The notes: generated from the sequence alone by a model not told the origin. Positions 43,877-54,420 are shown, counted from the first letter of the stretch. The stretch: 64,000 nt of DNA from Glaciihabitans tibetensis (GCF_003003265.1 NZ_PVTL01000002.1:372001-436000); one strand, 5' to 3'. Translations and numbers: made by a program.

Positions 43877-44890
43877 GTGGGCGTTACACGAAAATGGGTT
43901 TTTCCCATAGTTCGAATTCTGATCTTTGTGGCGATCGCGGCCGCGCTGGTGAAGATCGCGTTTTTTGCCGATCCGACCCTGGACTCCGAGGCGCAGGTGC
44001 CCACCGGAGCCGTCGTCGAACCTCAGGTCGCGGCGAGCATCGGCACCATCCTCAACGATGTGAAGGTGCAGGGCACGGTCACGGCGGATGAGGCCCGTCC
44101 CATCAAAGCCACCCTGGCCGGGGAGGTCACCGAGATCATCGCCCCGGTGGGCACCACCGTCGCAGTCGACGACAAAGTGTTTGTGATCCGCCAGCCGAAC
44201 GAGCAGGTGGTGCGCGAAGACGGCACGCTCGCGCCGGTGACCTACAAGACCGCGGTGGTGCGCGCCCCGGCGGCCGGAGTCATTTCCAGCCTGACCGTGA
44301 TCAAGGGACAGACGGTGGCGGTCGGTGACGAATCCGGCCAGGTCGCACCGCCCAGTTTCAACGTGAGCGCCTCCCTCGCACCGGATCAGTTGTACCGGCT
44401 GCTAAATCAACCGACGGAGGCCACGGTCACCGTCATCGGTGGGCCCGCTCCGTTCGTCTGTGGATCGCTCACGATCAGTACCGCGCTCTCGGGCGCAGCC
44501 CCTGCGGACAGCTCCGCCGACTCCGCAAGCGCCCCCGCCACGGGCACCACGGTCCGGTGTGCGGTTCCCGCCGAGGTGAAGGTGTTCAACGGCCTACAGG
44601 CCGAAATGAGCATCCCCGGTGGCAGCGCAGAAAATATTCTCATGGTGCCGGTCACCTCGGTGGAAGGCATCGCCCAGTCCGGCAATGTCTACATGACGCT
44701 TCCGGATGGCTCCACCGAGGTGCGGCCGGTGGTCCTCGGCATCAACGACGGCGAGAACGTCCACGTGGTCTCCGGGCTTGCCGAGGGTGACATGGTGCTC
44801 CAATTCGTACCGGGCGCGCCCGCGGCCGAGACCGAAGTGCCGCCAGGTTGTGTTGACCTGGGTGGCGGCGCTTTTTCGTGTGAAGGGTAG
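43877..44890 (+). CDS. Membrane-fusion (MacA/HlyD-like) adaptor of an ABC exporter
   Basis: 337 aa. One N-terminal membrane helix (VFPIVRILIFVAIAAALVKIAFF), then lipoyl-like and beta-barrel parts (VKVQGTVTADEARPIKATLAGEVTEIIAPVGTTV; VRAPAAGVISSLTVIKGQTVAVGDESG). An unusual C-terminal region carries cysteine pairs: one between VCGSL and VRCAV, one in GCVDLGGGAFSCEG. GTG 43877 with GGGGGAAA upstream. First gene of an exporter operon; the substrate is unknown. Confidence 0.85.
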   Translation: MGVTRKWVFPIVRILIFVAIAAALVKIAFFADPTLDSEAQVPTGAVVEPQVAASIGTILNDVKVQGTVTADEARPIKATLAGEVTEIIAPVGTTVAVDDKVFVIRQPNEQVVREDGTLAPVTYKTAVVRAPAAGVISSLTVIKGQTVAVGDESGQVAPPSFNVSASLAPDQLYRLLNQPTEATVTVIGGPAPFVCGSLTISTALSGAAPADSSADSASAPATGTTVRCAVPAEVKVFNGLQAEMSIPGGSAENILMVPVTSVEGIAQSGNVYMTLPDGSTEVRPVVLGINDGENVHVVSGLAEGDMVLQFVPGAPAAETEVPPGCVDLGGGAFSCEG

Positions 44891-45690
44891 TGAGGGCGGT
44901 GACCACCTCGATCCTTCGCCTCGACGGCGTCACGCGCACGGTCGAGCTTCCTGATGGGGCGGCACTCGACATCCTGCGCGGCGTCGATCTGGAAGTCTCC
45001 GTCGGCGACCACGTGAGTATCGTGGGTCGCTCTGGCTCGGGCAAGACCACCCTGCTCAACCTGCTCGGCCTGCTCGACAAGCCGACGTCGGGGTCGATCT
45101 ACTTTGACGGTGTTTCCACCGACTCGCTGTCCTCGCGCTCCCGGGATCGCACACGGGGCCGTCACGTCGGCTTCATCTTCCAGCAATTCAACCTTCTCGC
45201 CGGGCGCACGGCACTCGAGAATGTTGTCACTCCGCTGCTGTACGCCTCCGGAAAACAGTTCTGGCGACGGGAAAAGCTGGCACTCGAGATGCTCGACCGG
45301 GTCGGCCTCGGACATCGAGCCCGATCCATGCCGGAGACACTCTCCGGTGGTGAGCAGCAGCGCGTCGCCATCGCTCGGGCCCTGGTGCGTGGACCGCGGC
45401 TCATCCTCGCCGACGAGCCCACCGGAGCCCTCGACATCGAAACGGGGGCGACCGTCATGGCACTGCTCGACGACGTCGCCGAGCAGTCGGGAGCAGCGCT
45501 GATCACCATCACGCACGACATCAACGTCGCCGCACTCGCGCGTCGTCACTACCGCCTCGACCGCGGGGTGCTGTCCGCGCTCGCAGAGCTCGGCGGGGCT
45601 GCGCTCGGCGCTGCACCCGGCATTGCGTCAGTCGTTTCGCCTCCGGCCGCACTACTGCCGTCGAGCGCTCCGAAGGAGCTTGCCCGATGA
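44890..45690 (+). CDS. MacB-like ABC transporter ATPase
   Basis: 266 aa. Walker A GRSGSGKTT, Q-loop FIFQQFNLL, signature LSGGEQQRVAIARAL, Walker B LILADEPTGALD, H-loop THD. Family LolD/MacB type, which powers mechanotransmission by FtsX-like permeases. An Ala/Pro-rich 30-residue tail follows the domain. GTG 44890 overlaps the adaptor stop by one base. Confidence 0.95.
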   Translation: MRAVTTSILRLDGVTRTVELPDGAALDILRGVDLEVSVGDHVSIVGRSGSGKTTLLNLLGLLDKPTSGSIYFDGVSTDSLSSRSRDRTRGRHVGFIFQQFNLLAGRTALENVVTPLLYASGKQFWRREKLALEMLDRVGLGHRARSMPETLSGGEQQRVAIARALVRGPRLILADEPTGALDIETGATVMALLDDVAEQSGAALITITHDINVAALARRHYRLDRGVLSALAELGGAALGAAPGIASVVSPPAALLPSSAPKELAR

Positions 45691-46907
45691 GCGTGTGGTC
45701 GTCCCTCGTCGGTTCGGTCGTGGAGGCGGCGCAGGAGTTGCGCATCCATCGCACCCGCGTGCTGCTCAGTCTGATCGGTGTGGCGGTCGCGGTCTGCGCG
45801 ATCAGCTCAGTCGTTGGCCTCGGCGCCATCGCAGAACAAGCCATGCGTGAGCAGAACGAAAAGAACGGTGGACGCGCGGCAACTCTCTATGCCAGCGCGT
45901 ACTCCTCCGACGGTGCTGTGCTCGACATGGTGGACGTCAGCGCGGCATTCGATGCAGCAGCGACCCGCTACTCCATCGACTACACCTCCCGAAACGCCTA
46001 CGCGCAGCAGTCCGTGCAGTACGCAGACGGCACCAGCGTGGTGGACACCACCCTTGTAGACATCGACTACGGCACCATGCACCGGGTCGACGTCACCGAG
46101 GGCAGCTGGTTCACCGACCTCGACACCCGCCGGCTCGCTCCCGCGCTGGTGATCAACAGCACGGTCTATCAGCGGTTGGGCTCACCCGACCTGTCGACCC
46201 ATCCCACCCTGCAGCTGAACGCCGACACGGACGTCGTCGGGGTCATCGTGGGCGTGACCCATCGGGCCTACGAGGAGGGCTACGAATCGATGTACATCCT
46301 TGCCGACGCCTACACGGCGGTCGCCTCACCTGAGGCGCTCTCGCAGGTGTCCCCGAACTACGAGCTGTGGGTGCCAGAAGATGCCTCCGCCGAGCTGGTT
46401 CCGCTCCTTCAGCGCGACATCGCGAGTGCTCTCGGTGAGGGAGTGCAGGTGGACGTCAACCGCCAGGACTACGGCGCCTACGGTGAGCAGGACTTCTTCG
46501 GGCCGATCCGTCTGCTCGTCGGGGGAGTCGCAGCGCTGGTTCTATTGCTCGGGGCGCTCGGTCTGGTCAATATTTCCCTGGTCACCGTGCGGCAGCGCGT
46601 TCGCGAGATCGGCATTCGCCGAAGTTTCGGGGCGACGGCCGGTCGGGTGTTCTTCGCCGTCATGATGGAGAGCGTGGTCGCGACTCTCGTGGCCGGCGTT
46701 TTCGGCGTCGCAGCCGCGGTGGCGATTGTGCAGAACCCCACAGTGCAGGGATGGATAGGCCAGGGTGGGATCACCGACACTCCCGCCTTCCCGCTCGACG
46801 CAGCCGTCCTTGGTCTGCTGGCCGCAACCGCCGTGGGCGCACTGGCGGGGCTTCTCCCGGCTCTCGTGGCGGTTCGGGTGCGTGTGATCGACGCGATCCG
46901 GTTCTGA
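45687..46907 (+). CDS. MacB-like ABC transporter permease (FtsX domain)
   Basis: 406 aa. Membrane helix near the N-terminus ([24 protein letters not shown]), a MacB-type outside domain of about 220 residues, then three C-terminal helices ([81 protein letters not shown]) with [17 protein letters not shown]. Starts on an ATGA overlap with the ATPase. Completes a three-gene exporter. Confidence 0.93.
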   Translation: MSVWSSLVGSVVEAAQELRIHRTRVLLSLIGVAVAVCAISSVVGLGAIAEQAMREQNEKNGGRAATLYASAYSSDGAVLDMVDVSAAFDAAATRYSIDYTSRNAYAQQSVQYADGTSVVDTTLVDIDYGTMHRVDVTEGSWFTDLDTRRLAPALVINSTVYQRLGSPDLSTHPTLQLNADTDVVGVIVGVTHRAYEEGYESMYILADAYTAVASPEALSQVSPNYELWVPEDASAELVPLLQRDIASALGEGVQVDVNRQDYGAYGEQDFFGPIRLLVGGVAALVLLLGALGLVNISLVTVRQRVREIGIRRSFGATAGRVFFAVMMESVVATLVAGVFGVAAAVAIVQNPTVQGWIGQGGITDTPAFPLDAAVLGLLAATAVGALAGLLPALVAVRVRVIDAIRF

Positions 46908-46958
46908 GGCTGCAGCTGACACGCGACGGCGGAGACACCGCCCGACACTGGGTCGCGG

Positions 46959-46964
46959 TAGCGT
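46959..46964 (+). promoter_or_regulatory. Candidate leaderless -10 (TAGCGT) for ftsK
   Basis: TAGCGT, 7 nt before ATG 46972. Confidence 0.55.
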
Positions 46965-46971
46965 AGAAGCC

Positions 46972-49872
46972 ATGGCTGAGAGCACCAAGTCGACTTCGCG
47001 CGCCCGCACGAGCGCGCCCCGCTCGCGGACCGCTCCGACCAAAAAACTTCCCGCGTCCAAACTGCCTTCCTCGAAGGCCCCGCAGGCTAAAACGCCCTCG
47101 GACGAACCCGGGCTCCTTTCCAAGGGGTGGATGTCGCTCGCCCACGTCACCGGCGCCGGGTTCCGTGTCTTCGGACAAGAAAACCTGGCCAAGGAGGAGC
47201 GGCGCGATGGGGTGCCGTTTTTCCTGGTGCTGCTTGCCGTGATCGGCGTTGTAGTCGAGTGGTTCAATCCGCTCGACCCGGTTGCCCTCGCCCTCGACGC
47301 GTACACCTTCGGAGGGTTGTTCGGCCGAGTGGCCTTTGCCCTGCCGGTGATCATGGTGCTGTTCGCCGGGTGGCTCTTCCGGCATCCCGCGAGCGTTCAC
47401 GACAACACCCGCATCGGTATTGGCGTCGGCCTGATGATCAGCACGATCTCCGGCATCTGTCACATCTTCGGAGGGCAGCCGCAGCCGGACACCGGAATGG
47501 AGCTGCTCGCGCGTTCGGGCGGGTTGGTCGGGTGGGTACTCGCTGCGCCGCTGATCGCGATCGGCACCGCCTGGCTCGCCGCGACCGTCAATATCGTGCT
47601 GCTGATCCTCTCGATCTTTATCATCACCAAGACGCCGCCGAATCACATCGGCGCGCGGCTGCACGAGCTATACGCCTACCTGTTTGGTGCTCAACTCCCC
47701 GACCGTAATTCGAGCGCCCACAAGTCTGGCAACGACGCCGCCGAGTCGAAGAACGACACGGGCACCCTGAAATTCGCTCCCACCAGCGACCTCGGTCTCG
47801 ACGATCCCGACCCCGCCAGCCTCCCGTGGTGGCGCCGAAACAAGGGTCGTCGTGAGGACGATCCCGCGTTCGATACTCCTGTCGTCGGCGTGGATCACCC
47901 CACCGACGTCGTCGGCCAACCGCACCACAGCAACGCGGCCGACTCCGGTGACTTCGGCATCGAGTTGCTCGAAGAACTCGTGCGCACCGATGACGCCGAT
48001 GATGACATCGTGGTGTCGTCCGCCGCGGGCGCATCCGCGCGGGGGCTGCAGGAAGACCCTGTGGGCTTGCTGCCCGGCTTCCTCGACAAGGCGAGCGAAA
48101 AGGGCAACGCTGGCGAGTTCGAGGCAGCGCAGGCTGCCGGGGCCGGCGGGGGAGCGCGCGGACACGGCTACAACGATGCCCGTGAGGAGCCTGCCGACGG
48201 TGTCGACGCACACCGATCCGTCGGATCGTCCCCCGCCTCGAGCGCCCGCCCCGCGGCGAACTACCGGCTCCCTCCGGTCAGCGTCCTGACCCTCGGAACG
48301 CCGCCCAAGGCGCGCAGCGCCGCGAACGACGAAGTGGTTGCGGCCATCACCGAGGTGCTTACCCAGTTCCAGGTCGACGCGAGGGTCACGGGGCTCAGCC
48401 GTGGACCGTCGGTGACCCGCTACGAGGTCGAACTCGGGCCCGGGGTCAAGGTGGAGCGCGTCACAGCGCTCGCCCGCAATATCAGCTACGCAGTGGCGAG
48501 CAACGAGGTCAACATCCTCTCCCCGATCCCCGGCAAGAGCGCGATCGGCGTGGAGATCCCGAACAAGGACCGCGAAATTGTGTCCCTCGGCGATGTGCTC
48601 CGCTCCGGGGCATCCACCAAAAGCATCCATCCCATGACGATCGGTCTCGGCAAAGACGTCGAAGGAGGATTCGTCGTCGCGAACCTCGCGAAGATGCCGC
48701 ACCTCTTGGTCGCGGGCTCCACCGGATCCGGAAAGTCGAGCTTCGTCAACTCGATGATCACCTCGCTGCTGATGCGCGCGAAGCCTGCCGAGGTGAGGAT
48801 GGTACTGATCGACCCGAAGCGGGTGGAGCTCTCCATCTACGAGGGAGTTCCCCATCTCATCACCCCGATCATCACGAACCCGAAGAAGGCTGCTGAGGCG
48901 CTGCAGTGGGTCGTTAAAGAGATGGACATGCGTTACGACGACCTGGCGGGCTTCGGGTTCCGACACATCGACGACTTCAACCGTGCCGTCGTCGCCAACG
49001 AGATCGTGCTGCCGGTCGGCAGCGAGCGCGTCCTCAAGCCATATCCCTACCTCCTCGTGGTGGTTGACGAGCTCGCCGACCTGATGATGGTTGCCCCGCG
49101 CGACGTCGAAGACTCGATCGTGCGCATCACGCAGCTGGCCCGTGCATCAGGGATCCACCTCGTCCTCGCGACCCAGCGGCCGTCGGTCGACGTCGTCACC
49201 GGGTTGATCAAGGCGAACGTGCCCTCCCGCCTCGCCTTCGCGGTGAGCAGCATGACCGACTCCCGGGTCATCCTCGACCAGCCGGGAGCCGAAAAGCTCA
49301 TCGGCCAGGGCGACGGCCTGTTCCTGCCCATGGGTGCGGGTAAGGCGATCCGGGTGCAGGGCGCCTGGGTGACCGAGGCCGAAATCACGACCGTCGTCAA
49401 GCACGTCACCGATCAGGCGCGCCCCGAGTACCGTCGGGATGTCGCCGCCGAGGTGGTGCACAAGCAGATCGATGCCGACATCGGAGACGACCTCGAGCTG
49501 CTGCTGGCTGCGGCCGAGCTCATCGTGAGCACCCAGTTCGGTTCGACCTCGATGCTGCAGCGCAAGTTGCGGGTGGGGTTCGCGAAGGCCGGTCGACTGA
49601 TGGACCTGCTCGAGTCCCGGGAGATCGTTGGGCCAAGCGAGGGCTCAAAGGCCCGGGATGTAATGGTGACCGTGGAACAGCTTCCCGGCGTGCTGGCCCG
49701 GCTGCGGGGCGCCGACGCACCTGCGGCCGCCGCCGCACCGTCCGGGTCCGCCGCATCGCCAAGCGCACATCGCGAGCCGTCTCACGACGCGGTTGAGAAC
49801 ATGATGAGCGGATACGATGAGGTGGAAGGCGACCAGGACGAGGACGCCTGGGGCCTCACCGGCAGGGAGTAG
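46972..49872 (+). CDS. ftsK: FtsK/SpoIIIE DNA translocase
   Basis: 966 aa. Moves chromosome ends through the closing septum. A basic, Ser/Thr-rich N-terminus, about four membrane helices (residues about 80-230), a variable acidic linker to about 420, the alpha/beta motor with Walker [10 protein letters not shown] (582-590) and Walker [17 protein letters not shown], and a C-terminal gamma winged-helix domain ([41 protein letters not shown]) that reads KOPS-like sites. ATG set by the leaderless -10. pgsA follows 5 bp later. Confidence 0.97.
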   Translation: MAESTKSTSRARTSAPRSRTAPTKKLPASKLPSSKAPQAKTPSDEPGLLSKGWMSLAHVTGAGFRVFGQENLAKEERRDGVPFFLVLLAVIGVVVEWFNPLDPVALALDAYTFGGLFGRVAFALPVIMVLFAGWLFRHPASVHDNTRIGIGVGLMISTISGICHIFGGQPQPDTGMELLARSGGLVGWVLAAPLIAIGTAWLAATVNIVLLILSIFIITKTPPNHIGARLHELYAYLFGAQLPDRNSSAHKSGNDAAESKNDTGTLKFAPTSDLGLDDPDPASLPWWRRNKGRREDDPAFDTPVVGVDHPTDVVGQPHHSNAADSGDFGIELLEELVRTDDADDDIVVSSAAGASARGLQEDPVGLLPGFLDKASEKGNAGEFEAAQAAGAGGGARGHGYNDAREEPADGVDAHRSVGSSPASSARPAANYRLPPVSVLTLGTPPKARSAANDEVVAAITEVLTQFQVDARVTGLSRGPSVTRYEVELGPGVKVERVTALARNISYAVASNEVNILSPIPGKSAIGVEIPNKDREIVSLGDVLRSGASTKSIHPMTIGLGKDVEGGFVVANLAKMPHLLVAGSTGSGKSSFVNSMITSLLMRAKPAEVRMVLIDPKRVELSIYEGVPHLITPIITNPKKAAEALQWVVKEMDMRYDDLAGFGFRHIDDFNRAVVANEIVLPVGSERVLKPYPYLLVVVDELADLMMVAPRDVEDSIVRITQLARASGIHLVLATQRPSVDVVTGLIKANVPSRLAFAVSSMTDSRVILDQPGAEKLIGQGDGLFLPMGAGKAIRVQGAWVTEAEITTVVKHVTDQARPEYRRDVAAEVVHKQIDADIGDDLELLLAAAELIVSTQFGSTSMLQRKLRVGFAKAGRLMDLLESREIVGPSEGSKARDVMVTVEQLPGVLARLRGADAPAAAAAPSGSAASPSAHREPSHDAVENMMSGYDEVEGDQDEDAWGLTGRE

Positions 49873-49877
49873 ACACT

Positions 49878-50522
49878 GTGGCGACACCCACCAACGGGCA
49901 GGCACCGACTGCTCCGTCGAACTCTTTCCGCGGCCGTGTTCTGAGCCGCGGCACCACTCCCGCGAGCGTTGCGAACATCGCCAACATCATCACGGTCATT
50001 CGCATCCTTCTCGCGCCGCTCTTCATCTGGATGTTGCTCGCTGATGACGGCGAAATGGGCCCGCTGCGTTGGGCCGCCGCGATCCTGTTCATCGTGGCAA
50101 TCGCCACCGACAGTCTCGACGGTCAGCTGGCCCGAGGGCGCAACCTGGTCACGAATGTCGGCATCATTCTCGATCCGATCGCGGACAAGGTGCTCATCGG
50201 GGGCGCGTTGGTGACCCTGTCAATCCTCGGGGAGCTGTGGTGGTGGGTGACCATCGTCATCATGGTGCGCGAGCTCGGCATCACCCTGTTCCGCTTCGCC
50301 GTGCTCTCGAAGAGCGTTATCCCCGCGTCCAAGGGCGGCAAGCTCAAGACGGTTGTGCAGTCGGTGGCCATCGCGCTGTACCTGGTGCCGCTGGCGACCA
50401 TCCTCGGTGACTGGATGCTCGTGGTCAACGCGGTGGTTATGGGCGTTGCCCTCTTCCTCACGGTGTACAGCGGCATCGATTACCTCGTCCAGGCGCGTCG
50501 CGTGAACCGCAAGACCGTGTGA
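49878..50522 (+). CDS. pgsA: CDP-diacylglycerol--glycerol-3-phosphate 3-phosphatidyltransferase
   Basis: 214 aa, multi-spanning membrane enzyme of phosphatidylglycerol synthesis. The CDP-alcohol phosphatidyltransferase motif DG-x2-AR-x8-G-x3-D-x3-D is complete (from DSLDGQLARG through DPIADKVL). GTG 49878, 5 bp after ftsK; the stop overlaps the next start (TGATG). Confidence 0.95.
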   Translation: MATPTNGQAPTAPSNSFRGRVLSRGTTPASVANIANIITVIRILLAPLFIWMLLADDGEMGPLRWAAAILFIVAIATDSLDGQLARGRNLVTNVGIILDPIADKVLIGGALVTLSILGELWWWVTIVIMVRELGITLFRFAVLSKSVIPASKGGKLKTVVQSVAIALYLVPLATILGDWMLVVNAVVMGVALFLTVYSGIDYLVQARRVNRKTV

Positions 50523-51013
50523 TGGATGCCGCGGTGGAGCTCGTCGCTGAGCTCCAGAGCCGGCACCTCACTCTTGCGGTGGCGGAGTCACTCACCGGCG
50601 GCCTGCTCGCGGCAGCTATCGTCGCCGTGCCTGGCGCCTCCACGGTCTTCTCCGGCGGCGTTGTGGCGTACAACACCGCATTGAAGCGGTCGATTCTTCA
50701 GGTGGATGCCGCGTTGCTCGAGCACCACGGGCCGGTCCATCCTGATGTGGCAGCCCAGATGGCGCTGGGCGTGCGGGAGGCTCTCGCCATTGACGGCGTG
50801 CGTGCTGGCGTCGGTGTCGCGACGACCGGCGTCGCTGGGCCCGGGCCGCAGGACGGCCACCCAGCGGGCACGGCCTACGTCGCCGTGGCGCTCGGAGAGA
50901 ATGTGCAGACCCTGAGACTTTCCTTACAAGGTGACCGCGGGGCCATCCGATCGGCGGTGGTGAGCGAATCATTGGAACTACTACGAAGGATGTTGCGCGC
51001 AGACGGGCAATAG
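50522..51013 (+). CDS. cinA: CinA-family nicotinamide-nucleotide amidase (PncC type)
   Basis: 163 aa, only the amidase domain (no N-terminal MoCF-like domain). Deamidates NMN in NAD recycling. Motifs: LAVAESLTGGLLAAAIVAVPGASTVFSGGVVAYNTALK and GVATTGVAGPGPQDGHPAGTAYVAV. ATG 50522 overlaps the pgsA stop by one base; a GTG one codon earlier is possible. In actinobacteria cinA commonly precedes clgR and recA. Confidence 0.93.
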   Translation: MDAAVELVAELQSRHLTLAVAESLTGGLLAAAIVAVPGASTVFSGGVVAYNTALKRSILQVDAALLEHHGPVHPDVAAQMALGVREALAIDGVRAGVGVATTGVAGPGPQDGHPAGTAYVAVALGENVQTLRLSLQGDRGAIRSAVVSESLELLRRMLRADGQ

Positions 51014-51193
51014 CCGACGAGAGAAGATGTGCCTCCCCTGATGGGAATAAGGCTCGTTTCGATCTCGTTACAGATACAGAATTAACAAGCGCCACACAGA
51101 TTGAACTGGTTAGAGTTTTCGCACGTGGGGGATAGTAGTCTTATCCACTCACAGCACGACCTGACAGGGCAATCGGTCAACAAGGAGGGTCCA

Positions 51194-51502
51194 ATGGTTC
51201 TAGTACGTCAAGAAATCGGTGACGTTCTCCGTGACTTCCGTCTGCAAAAAGGCCGCACCCTTCGTCAGGTTGCGAGCAAGGCGAGTGTCGCGTTGGGCTA
51301 CCTGAGCGAGGTGGAGCGCGGCCAGAAGGAAGCGAGTTCCGAGATCCTCGCGTCGGTTGCCGACGCGCTGGAGACGCCCATTTCCGTGATCATGCGAGAG
51401 GTCGGCGACCGTATCGCCGTCATCGAAGGCCTCAACCGCATCCCCGACACCGTGCCGGACGACCTCGTGTCCGGCTTCGACGCGGACCTGCTGGTTCGGT
51501 AA
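51194..51502 (+). CDS. clgR: ClgR-type XRE regulator
   Basis: 102 aa. Helix-turn-helix in GRTLRQVASKASVALGYLSEVERGQKEASSEILASVADAL. Matches ClgR of corynebacteria and mycobacteria, activator of clp protease genes, and sits in the same place (cinA-clgR-recA). ClgR is itself a Clp substrate in relatives; the C-terminus here ends FDADLLVR. ATG 51194 with AAGGAGG 6-7 nt upstream. The 180-bp leader has an imperfect GGATA/TATCC repeat at 51130-51146. Confidence 0.9.
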   Translation: MVLVRQEIGDVLRDFRLQKGRTLRQVASKASVALGYLSEVERGQKEASSEILASVADALETPISVIMREVGDRIAVIEGLNRIPDTVPDDLVSGFDADLLVR

Positions 51503-51566
51503 CTCAGCGTCTCCGCCCCTTAGCCTTATCCCCATAACCTCATCGGGTGTGTGTACCCGTCCAGAC

Positions 51567-51596
51567 GAAATGCCCCCGATTCGTCGGGGGCATTTC
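51567..51596 (+). terminator. UUCG-capped terminator after clgR
   Basis: 13-bp perfect stem GAAATGCCCCCGA / TCGGGGGCATTTC with a TTCG loop; some T in the 3' arm, none long after it. Confidence 0.9.
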
Positions 51597-51660
51597 TCGT
51601 CTGTCGGCGACTCATGTCACCTTTCGTCTCGGTCGCGAACGACCAGCGTGGGTAGCGGGG

Positions 51661-51666
51661 TAGCGT
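51661..51666 (+). promoter_or_regulatory. Candidate leaderless -10 (TAGCGT) for the DUF3046 gene
   Basis: TAGCGT, 6 nt before GTG 51673. Confidence 0.55.
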
Positions 51667-51672
51667 TAACCC

Positions 51673-51897
51673 GTGCGATTGAGTGAATTTTGGCTGGCCA
51701 TGGCGGATGAGTTCGGTGAAGCCTACGGGCGGGTGCTGGCGAGAGATTCAGTCCTCGAAGAAATCGGGGGCATGACCCCCGAACAGGCGATCAAGGCCGG
51801 CGTTCCCGTCCGGGCGATCTGGCTTGCGATCTGTAAGTCTTCCGGTGTTCCCGCCGAGCGGTGGTACGGAGTCGGACAACGCGAGCCGAAAAAATAG
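51673..51897 (+). CDS. DUF3046 family protein
   Basis: 74 aa, small helical protein: MRLSEFWLAMADEFGEAYGRVLARDSVLEEIGGMTPEQAIKAGVPVRAIWLAICKS..VPAERWYG. The family is actinobacterial and nearly always next to recA, but has no known function. GTG start with leaderless -10, so it is expressed separately from clgR. Confidence 0.92.
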   Translation: MRLSEFWLAMADEFGEAYGRVLARDSVLEEIGGMTPEQAIKAGVPVRAIWLAICKSSGVPAERWYGVGQREPKK

Positions 51898-51917
51898 CAA
51901 CACTCCGACGCTAACTA

Positions 51918-51946
51918 TCGAACACACCTTCGTATCGGCGTACACT
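51918..51946 (+). promoter_or_regulatory. recA promoter with LexA (SOS) box
   Basis: TCGAACACACCTTCGT (51918-51933) matches 14 of 16 positions of the actinobacterial LexA consensus TCGAAC-N4-GTTCGA. It covers the would-be -35; TACACT (51941-51946), 17 bp on, is the -10. LexA binding would block this promoter. The remaining leader to 52145 (about 190 nt) shows no gene and ends with GAAGGAG. Confidence 0.8.
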
Positions 51947-52145
51947 CCTTCATAGCGGTTCTTTTCGTCGAGTTATGCACCAGACGCGTACGCCACCCGG
52001 CCTCTGTCGGGGGCTCCGCGTACTGTCGCATCTGTCAGCGAAAGCCGCTACAACAGCCTTTGTCGGGAGGCTGTGTGCCTTGTTTCATCGGCCACAGCGG
52101 AGCGACAGCCTATGGGGCGCAGAACACTCTACGAAGGAGCCAGCA

Positions 52146-53273
52146 ATGCCATCAGTTGCAGATCGCGAGAAATCGCTTGAGACAGCACTTGCCCAGATCG
52201 ATCGCCAGTTTGGTAAGGGCTCCGTTATGCGCCTCGGGAGCGACGACCGTGCACCGGTCGAAGTAATTCCCACCGGGTCGATCGCCTTGGACGTCGCCCT
52301 CGGCATAGGCGGGCTTCCCCGCGGCCGAATCGTAGAGATCTACGGGCCGGAGTCGTCGGGTAAAACCACGCTCACCCTGCATGCCATTGCCAATGCCCAG
52401 CGCGCGGGAGGCATCGCTGCGTTCATCGACGCCGAGCACGCCCTCGACCCCGAGTACGCCAAGAAGCTTGGGGTCGACATCGACTCCCTGCTTGTGTCTC
52501 AGCCGGACACCGGTGAACAAGCCCTGGAGATTGCGGACATGCTCGTGCGCAGCGGATCGATCGACCTGATTGTGATCGACTCCGTCGCCGCCCTGGTTCC
52601 CCGCGCCGAGATCGAGGGCGAGATGGGTGACACCCACGTCGGTCTTCAGGCCCGCCTGATGTCGCAGGCCCTGCGTAAGCTCACCGGTGGTCTGAGCCAG
52701 ACCAACACCACGATGATTTTCATCAACCAGCTCCGCGAGAAGATCGGTGTCTTCTTCGGAAGCCCGGAGACCACCGCGGGCGGCAAGGCGCTGAAGTTCT
52801 ACGCTTCGGTTCGCCTGGACATCCGCCGTATCGAAACGCTCAAGGACGGCACTGAGGCCGTGGGTAACCGCACCCGGGTAAAGGTCGTCAAGAACAAGAT
52901 GGCGCCGCCGTTCAAGCAGGCCGAGTTCGACATCCTCTACGGCATCGGAATTTCGCGCGAGGGCAGCTTGATCGACTTTGGTGTCGAGCACGAGATTGTT
53001 CGCAAGTCCGGGGCCTGGTACACCTACGAGGGCGACCAGCTCGGCCAGGGTAAGGAGAACTCGCGCAAGTTCCTTCTCGACAACCCGGCTATTGCGCTCG
53101 ACATCGAACACCGCATCATGTTGAAGCTGGGAGTGGGCGCCGAGGCCAAGGCAGCTCTCGCTCTCGCGGCGAAGGCAACGGCCGACGCGATCGCCGCTGG
53201 CGAACCGCTGCCTGAGCCTGCCGTTGTTGCTCCCGTTGTGAAGAAAATCTCCACCCGAAAGGTGGCGAGCTAA
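52146..53273 (+). CDS. recA: Recombinase RecA
   Basis: 375 aa, no intein. Forms the ATP-dependent filament on single-stranded DNA for strand exchange and LexA self-cleavage. Walker A GPESSGKT at 67-74, MAW-type [19 protein letters not shown] (loop L2), C-terminal Ala-rich tail. Start ATG 52146 with GAAGGAG 8 nt upstream; a longer in-frame stretch upstream overlaps the leader and is not family-like. recX follows after 2 bp. Confidence 0.99.
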   Translation: MPSVADREKSLETALAQIDRQFGKGSVMRLGSDDRAPVEVIPTGSIALDVALGIGGLPRGRIVEIYGPESSGKTTLTLHAIANAQRAGGIAAFIDAEHALDPEYAKKLGVDIDSLLVSQPDTGEQALEIADMLVRSGSIDLIVIDSVAALVPRAEIEGEMGDTHVGLQARLMSQALRKLTGGLSQTNTTMIFINQLREKIGVFFGSPETTAGGKALKFYASVRLDIRRIETLKDGTEAVGNRTRVKVVKNKMAPPFKQAEFDILYGIGISREGSLIDFGVEHEIVRKSGAWYTYEGDQLGQGKENSRKFLLDNPAIALDIEHRIMLKLGVGAEAKAALALAAKATADAIAAGEPLPEPAVVAPVVKKISTRKVAS

Positions 53274-53275
53274 CG

Positions 53276-54307
53276 ATGACTGACTCCGGTGGTCCCTTGG
53301 CCCGGGTGAGCTATCTACCCGGTGCCAACCGACCACCGGAGCAGGCAGCTTCCCCCGCCAGCCCTGCGAAGAGCCGCCGTGCTCCGGGTCCAGGCGCCTC
53401 AGGTGCCGATGCCTCAGGTGCCGATACCTCAGGTGCCGATACCTCAGGTGCCGATACCTCAGGTGCCGATACTCCGCGGGCAGATGCCCCACGTGGCGCT
53501 ACTCCAGGTGCCGACACCCGCGATGACGACGGCTGGTACGTCGAGCCATCTGCTGCGCCCGTGCGGCGAGGCCCCACGTTTGTCCCGACCGTAGTTTCAG
53601 ATGCCTCCGCAGCTTCACGTGCCACCGGGGCCGCAGATGTCACTGGGGCCGCAGAAGCGGCGGTGTCGCCGCGCGAATCGCCCGCGATGAAGAAGATGCG
53701 GGCTCTGGTGGAGGCTGCGGCGGACAGCGCGGAGCACAGGCCCGCGGGTCGTGAGCGCCGCCCCTACGGACAGAAGTCGTACGCCGAAGACCCCATAGAG
53801 GCCGACGATGCCCCGCTCAGTGCTGCCGAGATGGCCGCGCGCGCCGAGCGAGTGAGCATGAGCGCGCTCACGCGCAAGGGGATGTCCTCCTGGGAGATGG
53901 CGGAGCGCCTCCGGTCTCAGGATCTCGACGCGGAGACCGTTGCAAATGAGGTCGCACGCCTTGAGGGCGTTGGCCTGCTCAATGATTTCGAACTTGCCGA
54001 AACCCTGGTGCGCACGCTCCAAGACAGGAAGGGCCTCGGACGCAGTGGTATCACGGCCGAGTTGCGTCGTCGTCACGTCGAGCAATCGGCGATCGACGAG
54101 GCGCTGGAAGCACTCGACTCGGACGACGAGACTGCGCGGGCTCTCGAGATCGCTCTCAAGCGCGCACCCCAGCTGCGCTCGCTCGACAGTGCAACCGCCC
54201 ACCGCCGCCTGAGCGCGTTTTTGATGCGCAAGGGATATTCGGGGTCGGCCATCTCCGCGGCAGTTGCGGGTGCGCTGGAGCCAGGACGCGGGCCGCGCTT
54301 CCGTTGA
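53276..54307 (+). CDS. recX: RecX regulatory protein with long repeat-bearing N-terminal extension
   Basis: 343 aa; RecX proteins are usually 150-270. The RecX core (three-helix repeats) occupies about residues 195-335: RKGMSSWEMAERLRSQDLDAETVANEVARLEGVGLLNDFELAETLVRT and RRRHVEQSAIDEALEALDSDDE. It curbs RecA filament growth. Ahead lies a disordered Ala/Gly/Asp/Pro-rich region with SGADT pentapeptide repeats (about 41-69). Co-transcribed with recA. Confidence 0.93.
   Translation: MTDSGGPLARVSYLPGANRPPEQAASPASPAKSRRAPGPGASGADASGADTSGADTSGADTSGADTPRADAPRGATPGADTRDDDGWYVEPSAAPVRRGPTFVPTVVSDASAASRATGAADVTGAAEAAVSPRESPAMKKMRALVEAAADSAEHRPAGRERRPYGQKSYAEDPIEADDAPLSAAEMAARAERVSMSALTRKGMSSWEMAERLRSQDLDAETVANEVARLEGVGLLNDFELAETLVRTLQDRKGLGRSGITAELRRRHVEQSAIDEALEALDSDDETARALEIALKRAPQLRSLDSATAHRRLSAFLMRKGYSGSAISAAVAGALEPGRGPRFR
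53401..53475. repeat. Five tandem 15-bp repeats in recX
   Basis: Units of AGGTGCCGATACCTC type start at 53401, 53416, 53431, 53446 and 53461; three are identical. Each codes SGADT (frame kept). Confidence 0.95.
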
Positions 54308-54420
54308 CTTGGGCGGCGTGTGCGCTGACTCGGACTGAGTGACCCAGACAGCGTTTGTGCGCCGTCGGGCACCGTGGTTCGGTGCTGGCGAACTGCGCCG
54401 CGATCTACACTTGGTGAACC

